From: Sphingomonas endophytica
GTDB lineage: Bacteria; Pseudomonadota; Alphaproteobacteria; Sphingomonadales; Sphingomonadaceae
DNA: 64,000 nt
Assembly (NCBI RefSeq): GCF_001476895.1
Contig: NZ_LDTB01000010.1
Span: 140,089 to 204,088, forward strand
Direction of reading: 5' to 3'
The position numbers and the translations under genes were made by a program. The notes under the pieces were generated by a model. That model did no database searches, was not told where the DNA came from, and saw only the letters and a program-made list of their open reading frames with translations. Below are positions 1-8,033 of this stretch, piece by piece. Numbering within the stretch: position 1 is the stretch's first letter; every line of letters begins with the position of its first letter.

Positions 1-1
1 G

Positions 2-472
2 CCGGACACGATCATCCCGGCGCATCTGGCCGATGCCGCGCCGGGATCGATCATCGAGACGTCGCCGGCCAGCGTCGCGATCATGGCGGATCTGTCGGCG
101 CGGATCGTGGCGCAGGGGGGCGCGGCGCTGGTGATCGACTATGGTTATGACGGCCCGGCGGCGGGGGAGACATTGCAGGCGGTGCGCGGGCACGCCTTCG
201 CCAACCCGTTCGAGGCGCCGGGCGAACAGGATCTGACCGCGCACGTCGATATGGCGACGCTGCGGCTGGTGGCGGCGGCGTCGGGCGCTCGCTCGTGGGG
301 TACGGTTGGACAGGGCACGTTCCTGCGCGCACTCGGCATCGATCAGCGCGCCGCCGCGCTGGGGGAAGAGGTCGCGGGCGATCGCGCGCGGCTGGTGGAG
401 GACATGGGGGAGTTGTTCAAGGTGATCGCACTGACGCATAATGACTGGCCGCAACCGGCGGGGTTCGCATGA
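2..472 (+). CDS. SAM-dependent methyltransferase, MidA/NDUFAF7-like (C-terminal part)
   Basis: The reading frame is open from the left edge, so only the last 156 residues are present and the start lies outside the window. The fragment carries the AALVIDYGYDG strand and an ELFKVIAL tail, which I recognise from the DUF185/MidA family of class I methyltransferases. The mitochondrial member, NDUFAF7, methylates an arginine of a complex I subunit; the bacterial role is less clear. The SAM-binding N-terminal half cannot be seen. Its TGA overlaps the ATG of the next gene (ATGA), so the two are probably translationally coupled. Confidence 0.8.
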   Translation, partial: PDTIIPAHLADAAPGSIIETSPASVAIMADLSARIVAQGGAALVIDYGYDGPAAGETLQAVRGHAFANPFEAPGEQDLTAHVDMATLRLVAAASGARSWGTVGQGTFLRALGIDQRAAALGEEVAGDRARLVEDMGELFKVIALTHNDWPQPAGFA

Positions 473-984
473 TGCCCAAGCCGATGCTGCGCCGCGCAAC
501 CGTCGCGGATGCCGACGCGTTGGCCGGGGTCGCGCGCGCGACCTTCGAGGAGACGTTCGGCACCCTTTATTCCGCAGCCGATCTCGCCACGTTCCTGGAG
601 CAGCATAACGCGCGCGACTGGGCGGCGGAGGTCGCCGATCCGGCCTTTGCCGTGCTGGTGGTGGAACTGGGGCATACGCTGGTCGGCTATGTAAAGCTGG
701 GCCCGCCGCGCCTGCCGTTCACGCCGAAGACGAACGCGATCGAACTGCGCCAATTCTACCTGCTGAAACCGTGGCAGGGTTCCGGGCTGGGGCCGCGCAT
801 GATGGACTGGGCGCTGGACGAGGCACGGACGCGCGGCGTGGCGGAAATCTATCTCTCCGTTTTCATCGACAACGAACGCGCGCGGCGTTTCTACGTCAAA
901 TACGGGTTCAAGGACGTCGGCAAATACGCCTTCATGGTCGGCAATCACGCCGACCAGGATATCGTCATGCGCAAGACGTTGTGA
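469..984 (+). CDS. GNAT family N-acetyltransferase
   Basis: A 171-residue protein with the GNAT fold: an LRQFYLL strand around residue 88, then the acetyl-CoA pyrophosphate loop (WQGSGLG, about 95-102) and the typical C-terminal NERARRFYVKYGF segment. It should transfer an acetyl group from acetyl-CoA to an amine, but the substrate cannot be read from the sequence. The ATG overlaps the stop of the methyltransferase and its own stop overlaps the GTG of the next gene, so three genes form one tight operon. A second ATG follows directly (ATGATG), so the start could be one codon later. Confidence 0.9.
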   Translation: MMPKPMLRRATVADADALAGVARATFEETFGTLYSAADLATFLEQHNARDWAAEVADPAFAVLVVELGHTLVGYVKLGPPRLPFTPKTNAIELRQFYLLKPWQGSGLGPRMMDWALDEARTRGVAEIYLSVFIDNERARRFYVKYGFKDVGKYAFMVGNHADQDIVMRKTL

Positions 985-1745
985 GCGCGCCCGAGGTCAT
1001 TCGGGCCGGCGTGCTGGGTGCGATGCCGCACGGTTTCCTCGGGCGGCGTGGGGGCGTGTCGACCGGGATCCACGCCGGGCTGAACGTCGGACTGGGCTCC
1101 GACGACGATGCCGACGCGGTCCGCGCCAACCGCGCGAGGGCGTTGACGGCGGTCAGGCCGGGCGCGGTGCTGCTGACACCGTATCAGGTCCACTCCGCCA
1201 CCTGCGTCACGGTCGATGCGCCGTTCGCGGGGGCACGACCGGAGGCGGACGCGCTCGTCACCGATCGGCCCGGCCTCGCGATCGGCGTTATCACCGCCGA
1301 CTGCGCACCGGTGCTGCTGGCCGACGCGGAGGCCGGGGTCGTCGGCGCGGCTCATGCCGGGTGGAAGGGGGCGCTGGGCGGCGTCACCGATGCGACGATC
1401 ACCGCCATGATCGCGAAGGGCGCGCGGGCGGAGCGAATCGTCGCGGCGGTCGGCCCCTGCATCGCGCGCGCCAGCTACGAGGTCGACGACGCCTTCCGCC
1501 GTCGCTTCGAGGAGGCGGACGCCGCCAATGAGCGGTTCTTCGTCGATGCGCGCACGGGGCATCATCGCTTCGATCTGGAGGGCTATGTCGTCCACCGCCT
1601 TGCCGCCGCCGGCGTGACGCGCGTCGCGGCGCTGGGGCTGGACACCTATGCCGACGAGGCGCGATTTTTCTCCTATCGCCGTGCCACGCATCGCGGCGAG
1701 CCGGGTTACGGTCGGCAGATCGCGATCATCGCGCCGGCGGGCTGA
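981..1745 (+). CDS. pgeF: Peptidoglycan editing factor PgeF (YfiH/LACC1-type laccase domain)
   Basis: A 254-residue protein if it starts at the GTG that overlaps the upstream TGA. Longer frames exist but run into the GNAT gene. Family metal ligands are visible at His71 (YQVHS), Cys108 (TADCAPVLL) and His125 (HAGWKG), and GRRGGVS near the N-terminus is typical. Members were first called polyphenol oxidases. Established work assigns them purine nucleoside and adenosine processing, or removal of wrongly incorporated L-Ser from peptidoglycan precursors. Here it closes the methyltransferase-GNAT operon. Confidence 0.92.
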   Translation: MSAPEVIRAGVLGAMPHGFLGRRGGVSTGIHAGLNVGLGSDDDADAVRANRARALTAVRPGAVLLTPYQVHSATCVTVDAPFAGARPEADALVTDRPGLAIGVITADCAPVLLADAEAGVVGAAHAGWKGALGGVTDATITAMIAKGARAERIVAAVGPCIARASYEVDDAFRRRFEEADAANERFFVDARTGHHRFDLEGYVVHRLAAAGVTRVAALGLDTYADEARFFSYRRATHRGEPGYGRQIAIIAPAG

Positions 1746-1748
1746 GCG

Positions 1749-1797
1749 GATCGTTCTCCCGTGCCGCTGGTTAGTGCGCGACACGGGAGAGACGATC
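1749..1797 (+). promoter_or_regulatory. Hairpin that hides the ribosome binding site of the next gene
   Basis: GATCGTTCTCCCGTG (1749-1763) pairs with CACGGGAGAGACGATC (1782-1797) with one bulged base, around an 18-base loop. The second arm contains the Shine-Dalgarno GGGAGAG and ends at the base before the ATG at 1798. In the folded RNA the ribosome site would be closed. It could also act as a weak terminator after pgeF, but no T-run follows. Confidence 0.55.
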
Positions 1798-1947
1798 ATG
1801 GCCGAGAATATCGTTCGCGAGGAGCTACGCGAGGGCGAGGTCTTCGACCGCAAGGCGAAACGACCGATCAAGGGCGGGCTCTTCTACCTCGCCTTCCTGC
1901 TGGTCGCCGCGATCCTGATCCTGTTCTACGCCGGCAATCTGATCTGA
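1798..1947 (+). CDS. Small single-pass membrane protein, 49 residues
   Basis: Starts at an ATG 6 bases after GGGAGAG. The protein has a charged N-terminal half (residues 1-25, acidic then basic) and one hydrophobic helix at about 27-48 (LFYLAFLLVAAILILFYAG), ending at the C-terminus. This suggests a small inner-membrane protein with the N-terminus in the cytoplasm. I do not recognise the family. It lies 52 bases after pgeF and meets the next gene tail to tail. The hairpin over its ribosome site suggests translational control. Confidence 0.65.
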   Translation: MAENIVREELREGEVFDRKAKRPIKGGLFYLAFLLVAAILILFYAGNLI

Positions 1948-1956
1948 CCCCGCAGA

Positions 1957-2229
1957 TCAATCCCCCGGATTTGCGGGCACATCGTACGGGCGCATCCGCC
2001 GCGCGACGACCAGCGCGACCAGGACCAGCACGACCGCCTGGATCGGGCGGTAAGGATCGACCGGGGAGCGATCGTTTTCAACCGGCGACAGCAGCGATGG
2101 CGGAACGGCGTCGAGTTCGACTGCGGACAACGGCGCACCGTCGCTCACCCACGCCGCCGCTGCACACGGTGTCGTACACAGCACCGCCGCCAGGATCATC
2201 CCATAGCGCCATGCCCGTCGAATCGTCAC
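1957..2229 (-). CDS. Hypothetical exported protein with C-terminal membrane helix
   Basis: Encodes up to 90 residues: an N-terminal signal-like segment (WRYGMILAAVLCTTPCAAAAW), a short linker, and a hydrophobic helix (IQAVVLVLVALVVARRMRP) followed by basic residues. The helix-then-arginine end resembles surface sorting tails, but no PEP motif precedes it. A start at Met11 is possible. No family recognised. It converges with the small membrane protein gene 9 bases away. Confidence 0.5.
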   Translation of the reverse strand: MTIRRAWRYGMILAAVLCTTPCAAAAWVSDGAPLSAVELDAVPPSLLSPVENDRSPVDPYRPIQAVVLVLVALVVARRMRPYDVPANPGD

Positions 2230-2311
2230 ACCCTCATCTGCTCGATGTCACGATATCGCGTCCGGCGGCGAGAGCCATCCTCCGTCTGAAGGAGGAGGAA
2301 CAGGCCCGCCG

Positions 2312-3154
2312 TCACGCGACCGATGGACCGTGTGCAGGCGCACGCCGCCGCCGCAACGCCGCGCCGGCCACGCCGAAGCCAAGGATCATCATCGCCCAGG
2401 TCGCGGGTTCGGGAACGACGGCGGTGGCGCCCGCAGCACTGAACGCGAAGTTGATCCGACGTTCGTATTTGATGGCGCTCGTGTCGACGCCCGTCACCAG
2501 CGCGGCGGTGCCACGCGACAACGTTTCTTCACTATTCGGACCGGCCAGGACAATATTGTATGCGACGTCGGGACGCAGGACCACGTTTCGTCCGCCGCCG
2601 TTCGCATAATCCGCAACCGTGCCCCTGAAGATGGGTGAAAATTGATCCGCGCTCGAAATGGTAAGCAAATCAAGGCCGGATTGAAACTCTCCAGGCGGCG
2701 ATAGATAATTGACGCCCAATACGGTGTCCTGGGTCACAGAGAAGAAAGTCCGCACCTGATGACCAGCGGTGGCGTACGCGAAGCCATCGGCGGACACCGA
2801 CCACGCCGCCAAATTTCCGACGAACGCCATCGTCCATCGATCTCCCGAGGTGTACCCCGAAAGTGATGTGCTGGCATAGCCGCCGGCGCCGGCCTTTCCA
2901 TCGTCACCGGATTGTGCAGACGTCGTGAGCGACGCACCGCCGAAGCTCGGCCCATAGCTGGCCGTCTCCGTTGAGCGCTGGAAGCTGCTGGGGGACGCTT
3001 TCGCTCGTCCGGCCTCCGTATTGGATGCCAGCGATGCGGCGGTCACTTCCGTCTTCAGCGCGAAAGACTGGATCGACACCAGCGATGCCGCACCCGCCTG
3101 CCCGGCCATCAGCGTCGTCGCGCCGACAAGCGACAGCCCCCAACCGTACTTCAT
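2312..3154 (-). CDS. PEP-CTERM sorting domain-containing secreted protein
   Basis: A 280-residue protein when started at MKYGW, which begins a clear signal peptide (MKYGWGLSLVGATTLMAGQA, cleavage after AGA) and has a GGGG-rich ribosome site upstream. The body is Ser/Ala/Gly-rich, with no catalytic motif seen. The C-terminus is a PEP-CTERM signal: VPEPATWAMMILGFG at about residue 247, a hydrophobic helix, then RRRR. Established knowledge: such tails are sorted by exosortase and often belong to exopolysaccharide or biofilm proteins. A longer frame reaches 3220 but would bury the signal peptide. Confidence 0.85.
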   Translation of the reverse strand: MKYGWGLSLVGATTLMAGQAGAASLVSIQSFALKTEVTAASLASNTEAGRAKASPSSFQRSTETASYGPSFGGASLTTSAQSGDDGKAGAGGYASTSLSGYTSGDRWTMAFVGNLAAWSVSADGFAYATAGHQVRTFFSVTQDTVLGVNYLSPPGEFQSGLDLLTISSADQFSPIFRGTVADYANGGGRNVVLRPDVAYNIVLAGPNSEETLSRGTAALVTGVDTSAIKYERRINFAFSAAGATAVVPEPATWAMMILGFGVAGAALRRRRAPAHGPSVA

Positions 3155-3255
3155 TGCCCCGTTTTCCCCGTTAGCTATTGTCAAACGGACGCTAACCGAT
3201 CCCGTGCGGCATCGCGTCACCCAAATGGGTTAGACCCCGGCCCCGTCACGCCGAC

Positions 3256-4365
3256 CTATCCGAAACGGGACAATAGGCCGATCAACTCGGCCTGCCGCGT
3301 CGTCTGCGTCTTCGCGAAAATCTGTCGCAGGTGGACGCGCGCCGTGTTGAGGGCGATGCCCAGCCCCGCCGCCGCCTCGTCGGGGGTCCTGCCCGCCAGC
3401 AGCGCGGCGGCGATTTCCGCCTCGCGCGGGGTCAGTCCGAAGGCGGCGCGCCACAGCGAAGCGGCGGGTGCGGGACCGGCCAGCGGATCGATCAGCGTCA
3501 CCAGCGCGGCGGCATGGTCCACCACCAGCGCCCGCCGCTCCCGCGCCAGCGGCCAGACGCACAACACATAGGGCGGACGCTCACCGTCGCGCTCGATCCG
3601 GGTGGCGTCCGCGCTGCCGCCCCTCGTCGCGGTCGCGGCCGCGATCAACGTCGCGAGCCGCCGCTGGCTGGCCGGATCGGTCGCGATCAGTCCTCCCTGC
3701 AGCGCGCCCAGCCCATCGCCGCGCCGCAGCACCGCCTCGAAATCGGATGTGGCGCGCAGGATCGTGCCGCGTTCGTCGAGCAACGCCGCCGGTTCCCCCA
3801 CCACCTCAAGCCGCGCGCTCCACCACCGTTCGCGCAGTTTCTCGGCATGGAGGACGCCGAATTCCAGCGCGCGCTCCAGCGTGCCCGTCAGCGAGGCGAG
3901 CCGCCGCCATTGCGCGTCGCTGGTCACCCCCTGCCCGACCGCATTGTGGAACGACAGGCCGCCCACCCAGCGCCCGTCGCCGATCACCGAGGCGGCGGTG
4001 ACGAAATGTTCCATCCCGCCTTCGCGTGCCATCCATTCGCAATGGAACCGCGTGTCGGCATCGTCGGGGTCGAGCACGTCGACGTCGCGGTACATGCGCG
4101 AGCCGGTCAATTGCGCGACGACGCGGACCTGCGGATCGCGCAGGTAAACTCCCTCCGCCCTGTAGCGCTCAAAGCGCTGCGGATCGGGATGGTGGATCGT
4201 GTCCCACGCCAGCACCTGCTGCTGACGATCGACCATGCCGAGATAGGCGGCCCTTCCGCCGATCCAGTCCGAGGCCCGCCGCAGCCACGGCACCCAGCCG
4301 TCCGCGCCTTCGTCCATCGCCGCCAGATAGGCGCCATGAATCAACGCATCGCGTTCGTCGTCCAA
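3256..4365 (-). CDS. LuxR-type helix-turn-helix transcriptional regulator
   Basis: About 369 residues from a TTG at 4365, which has an excellent Shine-Dalgarno (AAGGGGGCGG) just before it. An ATG at 4413 would overlap the end of hslU by 11 bases. The long N-terminal region (to about 290) looks like GAF/PAS-type sensing domains. The C-terminal 60 residues are a GerE/LuxR DNA-binding domain (FGLTPREAEIAAALLAGRT, then NTARVHLRQIFAKT). The tail KTQTTRQAELIGLL is shared with the regulator at 16.9 kb. It follows hslU on the same strand. The signal sensed is unknown. Confidence 0.85.
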   Translation of the reverse strand: MDDERDALIHGAYLAAMDEGADGWVPWLRRASDWIGGRAAYLGMVDRQQQVLAWDTIHHPDPQRFERYRAEGVYLRDPQVRVVAQLTGSRMYRDVDVLDPDDADTRFHCEWMAREGGMEHFVTAASVIGDGRWVGGLSFHNAVGQGVTSDAQWRRLASLTGTLERALEFGVLHAEKLRERWWSARLEVVGEPAALLDERGTILRATSDFEAVLRRGDGLGALQGGLIATDPASQRRLATLIAAATATRGGSADATRIERDGERPPYVLCVWPLARERRALVVDHAAALVTLIDPLAGPAPAASLWRAAFGLTPREAEIAAALLAGRTPDEAAAGLGIALNTARVHLRQIFAKTQTTRQAELIGLLSRFG

Positions 4366-4402
4366 GCCGCCCCCTTCGCGCCGTACCGCAGGCAAGCCTA
4401 TG

Positions 4403-5704
4403 TTACAGCACAAAACGGCTCAAGTCGGAGTTGCGCGCGACACTGGCCAGTTGCTGCTCGACATACGCCGCATCGACGGTCAGCGCCCCGCCCTGCCGGT
4501 CCTCGGCATCGAAGCTGACCTCCTCCAGCAGTTTCTCCATGACCGTCTGGAGACGGCGGGCGCCGATATTCTCGATCTCGCCGTTCACCTCCGCCGCGAT
4601 GCGCGCGATGGCGCGGATGCCGTCGTCGGTGAAGGTCACGTCGACACCCTCGGTCGCGATCAGCGCCTTGTATTGCGCGGGCAGCGACGCCTTGGTGTCG
4701 GACAGGATCGCGACGAAATCGTCCTCGGCCAGCCCCTTCAGCTCGACGCGGATCGGCAGGCGGCCCTGAAGCTCCGGCAGCAGGTCGCTCGGCTTGGCGA
4801 CGTGGAAGGCGCCGCTCGCGATGAACAGGATATGGTCGGTCTTCATCGGGCCGTACTTCGTCGAGACGGTCGTGCCCTCGATCAGCGGCAACAGGTCGCG
4901 CTGCACGCCCTCGCGGCTGACCGAGCCGCCGCGCACGTCGCTGACCGCGATCTTGTCGATCTCGTCGAGGAAGACGATGCCATTCTCCTCGGCATCCTGG
5001 AGCGCGACACGGCTGACCTCATCCTGGTCGAGGCGCTTGTCGGCTTCCTCCTCGACCAGCTTCTCCCATGCGGCGGGGACCAGCAGCTTGCGGCGCTGCT
5101 TCGGGCCGCCACCGAACGCCTTGCCCATCATCTCGGACAGGTTGATCATCCCGACCGAACCTTGCCCGCCGGGCAGCTCGAACGGCATCTGCGGCGCCTG
5201 TTGCAGTTCCAGCTCGACTTCCTTGTCGGCGAGATGGCCTTCGTGGAAGCGGTTGCGGAAGCTGTCGCGGGTCGCCTGGCTGGCGTCCTTGCCGACCAAA
5301 GCGTCGAGCAGGCGGTCCATCGCGGCGGCCTCCGCCTTGTCCTTCACCGCGAGGCGGCGGCGTTCCTTTTCCAGCCGCACCGCTTCCTCGACCAGATCGC
5401 GCGCGATCTGCTCCACGTCGCGGCCGACATAGCCGACCTCGGTGAACTTGGTCGCCTCGACCTTCACGAACGGCGCGTCGGCCAGCTTGGCCAAGCGGCG
5501 GCTGATCTCGGTTTTGCCGCAGCCGGTCGGCCCGATCATCAGGATGTTCTTCGGCGTCACCTCGTCGCGCAGATCGGGAGCGAGCTGCTGCCGCCGCCAG
5601 CGGTTGCGCAGCGCGACGGCGACCGCGCGCTTGGCGTCCTTCTGCCCGATGATATGCGCGTCGAGCGCGGCGACGATCGCCTTGGGGGTCAAATTATCGT
5701 TCAT
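4403..5704 (-). CDS. hslU: ATP-dependent protease ATPase subunit HslU
   Basis: A 433-residue AAA+ unfoldase. Walker A GPTGCGKT lies at residues 58-65, Walker B is in [10 protein letters not shown], and the C-terminus DLSRFVL is the tail that docks into HslV and switches on its peptidase. The I domain between the Walker motifs is of normal size. HslU hexamers unfold damaged or regulatory proteins in the cytoplasm and feed them to HslV. It lies 151 bases downstream of hslV on the same strand, the usual order, though the gap is wider than usual. Confidence 0.98.
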   Translation of the reverse strand: MNDNLTPKAIVAALDAHIIGQKDAKRAVAVALRNRWRRQQLAPDLRDEVTPKNILMIGPTGCGKTEISRRLAKLADAPFVKVEATKFTEVGYVGRDVEQIARDLVEEAVRLEKERRRLAVKDKAEAAAMDRLLDALVGKDASQATRDSFRNRFHEGHLADKEVELELQQAPQMPFELPGGQGSVGMINLSEMMGKAFGGGPKQRRKLLVPAAWEKLVEEEADKRLDQDEVSRVALQDAEENGIVFLDEIDKIAVSDVRGGSVSREGVQRDLLPLIEGTTVSTKYGPMKTDHILFIASGAFHVAKPSDLLPELQGRLPIRVELKGLAEDDFVAILSDTKASLPAQYKALIATEGVDVTFTDDGIRAIARIAAEVNGEIENIGARRLQTVMEKLLEEVSFDAEDRQGGALTVDAAYVEQQLASVARNSDLSRFVL

Positions 5705-5824
5705 GGTTTTTCAAAGCCTTGGTCGGCGAATGTTGTGAATGTTGAGACGGTGGAAGGGTCCGTCGGGAGGTCTGACACGTGGGCGTCGGACCTGTGTCAG
5801 ACGATGCGCGCAACGCGACAGACA

Positions 5825-5850
5825 TGGGCCCCTGCCTGCGCAGGGGCGAC
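5825..5850. repeat. Short palindromic repeat between hslV and hslU
   Basis: GGGCCCCTGCCTGCGCAGGGGC is a near-perfect palindrome of the family found at many gene borders in this window. It can form a hairpin in the hslV-hslU transcript. Confidence 0.6.
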
Positions 5851-5855
5851 GGACG

Positions 5856-6422
5856 TCATGTGGTGCTCTCCAACGTCTCGATCGTCACGCGGTCGTTGGT
5901 ATAGACGCAGACCTCGGCGGCGATCTTCATCGCCTTGCGGCACAGCACCTCGGCATCGTCCTCATATTCGACCAGCGCACGCGCGGCGGCGAGTGCGTAA
6001 TTGCCGCCCGAGCCGATCGCGGCGACGCCCGCTTCCGGTTCCAGCACGTCGCCGTTGCCGGTCAGGATCAGCGTCACTTCCTTGTCGGCGACGATCATCA
6101 TCGCCTCCAGGTTGCGCAGGAACTTGTCGGTGCGCCAGTCCTTCGCCAGCTCCACCGCCGCGCGCATCAGGTGATAGCCGTGGCGCTCCAGCTTCGCCTC
6201 CAGCCGCTCGAACAGGGTGAACGCGTCGGCGGTCGCGCCCGCGAAGCCGGCGATGACCTTGCCATCACCCAGCGTGCGAACCTTGCGCGCGTTGGGCTTC
6301 ATGACGGTCTGACCCATCGAGACCTGGCCGTCGCCGATGACGACGACCTTGCCGCCGCGTCGGACCGAGAGGATGGTGGTGCCATGCCAGACGGGCATGG
6401 AATGGGGATCGTTACCGCTCAT
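5856..6422 (-). CDS. hslV: ATP-dependent protease proteolytic subunit HslV
   Basis: A 188-residue proteasome-like peptidase. The catalytic nucleophile should be the Thr in [12 protein letters not shown] (Thr15), so about 14 residues are removed to expose it. In E. coli only the Met is removed. [13 protein letters not shown] and the [14 protein letters not shown] segment are family hallmarks. The start chosen is the ATG at 6422 (MSGNDPHS); a longer frame to 6554 looks like upstream noise. HslV forms the double-hexamer core of the HslUV protease. Confidence 0.97.
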   Translation of the reverse strand: MSGNDPHSMPVWHGTTILSVRRGGKVVVIGDGQVSMGQTVMKPNARKVRTLGDGKVIAGFAGATADAFTLFERLEAKLERHGYHLMRAAVELAKDWRTDKFLRNLEAMMIVADKEVTLILTGNGDVLEPEAGVAAIGSGGNYALAAARALVEYEDDAEVLCRKAMKIAAEVCVYTNDRVTIETLESTT

Positions 6423-6553
6423 AGCGCCGCGATTTGGGGCGCGGGCGGGCGACAGGCAAGGGCAGCGGCCGACACCGCGCAAATTGGTAACGCAGGCGAT
6501 GGTATCCGCGCGCGACAAGGACCATATCGCGCGCGGGAGAGTGAGTAGCGTCA

Positions 6554-6739
6554 ATGATTACCGACAAGGACCGCCTGTATTTCCAGACCCGCGCCGAGGC
6601 CGAACTGAAACTGGCGGCGGAAGCCGAAGACCCGGCGGTGTGCCAGGCGCATTATGCGATGGCGACGGAGTATCTCGAGGCCGCGCATGGCGCGCATATG
6701 CGGTTGCCGCCGGATCCGCAGCGGCTGCGGCGGGGGTAG
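6554..6739 (+). CDS. Small conserved hypothetical protein, 61 residues
   Basis: A soluble, mostly helical protein ([20 protein letters not shown], then a second Ala-rich helix with [16 protein letters not shown]). There is no signal peptide or membrane helix. The spacing of charged and Ala residues suggests a two-helix bundle. It is divergent from hslV with a 131-base gap between the starts, which must hold both promoters. I have no functional assignment. Confidence 0.65.
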   Translation: MITDKDRLYFQTRAEAELKLAAEAEDPAVCQAHYAMATEYLEAAHGAHMRLPPDPQRLRRG

Positions 6740-6774
6740 TGCGGGCGTAACGCTCCCTCATTCCCGCCTCCCGT

Positions 6775-6870
6775 CGTCATTGCCGCGAAGGCGGGGATCC
6801 AGACACGCCGACGTGGCGATTCGTTCGCGACGACCTGGGTTCTGGATTCCCGCCTTCGCGGGGATGACAT
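6775..6870. repeat. Inverted pair of interspersed palindromic repeats
   Basis: GTCATTGCCGCGAAGGCGGG starts the left copy and CCCGCCTTCGCGGGGATGAC ends the right copy, in opposite orientation around a 30-50 base core. The pair can fold into one long hairpin. It sits between a small gene and the converging holin gene, where it could end transcription from both sides. Confidence 0.75.
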
Positions 6871-6878
6871 GATGGGGA

Positions 6879-7286
6879 TTATCTCGCCTTCGCCTTCCCC
6901 CATTCCCGCGCGACGGTGTAGCCGAGATAGCCGGTGCCGAAGAGCGCGTAGAGCGGTTCGGGCAGGCCGTTCAAATAGGCGTTCATCCCGTGCGCGATCG
7001 CCAGCGCAGCGTCGGGTTTGACCGCCGCGATCAGGCCCATCGGAATGCTCCAGAGCAAGAGGGCGTACATGACGTACAGGAAGCTGGGGCGCGCGCGGCT
7101 GGTCCAGGGGTCGGCTGAACCCGCTTCGGCCAGCACCGCCGCCATCTGCGCCTTGACGCGCTCCAGTTCCTGCGTCCCTTCCAGCCGCAGCAGTTCGCGC
7201 TGCGCCGCCTCCCGCGCGCGCGGATCGGGGATCAGCTTGTCGAGCAGCCCGGCGACCGGGCCGATGATCGTGTCCAGCATCGCCAT
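6879..7286 (-). CDS. Holin of the 3TM gene-transfer-agent family
   Basis: A 135-residue protein from the ATG at 7286 (GTGAGGAC just before it). A charged N-terminal half with a helical DPRAREAAQRELLRLEGTQ stretch is followed by hydrophobic segments (FLYVMYALLLWSIPMGLIAA; then LYALFGTGYLGYTVA). This matches the GTA_holin_3TM pattern. Holins open the inner membrane so that an endolysin can reach the cell wall. It begins 4 bases after the stop of the endolysin gene. No capsid or portal genes are nearby, so it may serve a gene transfer agent encoded elsewhere. Confidence 0.75.
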   Translation of the reverse strand: MAMLDTIIGPVAGLLDKLIPDPRAREAAQRELLRLEGTQELERVKAQMAAVLAEAGSADPWTSRARPSFLYVMYALLLWSIPMGLIAAVKPDAALAIAHGMNAYLNGLPEPLYALFGTGYLGYTVAREWGKAKAR

Positions 7287-7290
7287 GTCC

Positions 7291-7827
7291 TCACCCGATC
7301 CGCTGCGCGAGCCAGCCATACAGGAAAGCCTCGTTGGCGGGGCGCTGTTCCGCGAGCGAGAGATAGCGTTCGCCCTGCAACGCCTCGACCGCCTTGACCA
7401 GCACCGTCTCCGCGCCCGCCCCGCGCGTGGCGAGGAACGCGTCCAGCGCGGCGAGCGTCCGCGCGCCGATGCGGCCGTCCGGCACGACGTCGGGGTAATC
7501 GCGCCCGCCCCGGTTCAGCGCATTGAGCGCGCGCTGAAAGAAGCCGGTCGCAACCGCCGGCCCCATGTTGACGCCGGTGTCGAACAGTTCGGCCGCCAGC
7601 GCGGGCGCGCGATCCGCGACGCGATCCAAGCCCGGGCGCGACCAATAGAGCTGACGGTAGATGGCGACCGCCGCGGGGCGCGCGAAATGGCGCATATCAC
7701 CCGTATAGCCGTTGGCGCGGGCGACCGCCTCGGTGATGCCGAAGCGGGTGGCGCCGCCGCGATCGGCCGGATGGTGGATATACCCGCCCTCGCGGTCGAT
7801 CACGCCGTCGATGAGATCGTCGATCAT
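7291..7827 (-). CDS. Glycoside hydrolase family 108 endolysin (N-acetylmuramidase)
   Basis: A 178-residue protein with the GH108 signature near the N-terminus: Glu13 in DREGGYIHHPADRGGATRFG is the expected catalytic acid. The C-terminal half (DTGVNMGPAVATGFFQRALN, then PDGRIGARTLAALDAF) is the peptidoglycan-binding PG_binding_3 region. There is no signal peptide, so export needs the holin encoded just downstream. In Rhodobacter capsulatus a GH108 endolysin and a 3TM holin lyse GTA-producing cells. The same pair occurs here. Confidence 0.85.
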   Translation of the reverse strand: MIDDLIDGVIDREGGYIHHPADRGGATRFGITEAVARANGYTGDMRHFARPAAVAIYRQLYWSRPGLDRVADRAPALAAELFDTGVNMGPAVATGFFQRALNALNRGGRDYPDVVPDGRIGARTLAALDAFLATRGAGAETVLVKAVEALQGERYLSLAEQRPANEAFLYGWLAQRIG

Positions 7828-7906
7828 GATTGTGTTCTCCCATTACTGATAGAGAACATATCGCGAACTAATGGGTGTAGGACAGCGTGTTCTTACGAGC
7901 CGTTCT

Positions 7907-8032
7907 CGTCATTCCCGCGCGGGCTGATGGGAATCCATGACCTTTGACGTTCCGGCCCGGGGTTCAGTGGCGGGCGGATCAAGTGATGCGGGAAGGTGCC
8001 CAGAACAGGCCCCGGCCTCCGCCGGGGCGGCA
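7907..8032. repeat. Interspersed palindromic repeat copies
   Basis: This gap between the endolysin start and the FolB-like stop holds GTCATTCCCGCGCGGG...GGGAATCCATGA and a second palindrome, GCCCCGGCCTCCGCCGGGGC. No open frame in it looks coding. Confidence 0.5.
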
Positions 8033-8033
8033 G

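Noticed and set aside
2330..2638. A plus-strand gene opposite the PEP-CTERM gene
   Set aside because: Low-complexity antisense frame. The minus strand has a signal peptide and a PEP-CTERM tail.
4400..6220. A 606-residue plus-strand frame antisense to hslU and hslV
   Set aside because: Same effect: it has no conserved motif, and hslU and hslV are certain on the other strand.
6879..7827. A prophage
   Set aside because: Only lysis genes are present. There is no integrase, terminase, capsid or attachment-site duplication within several kb.
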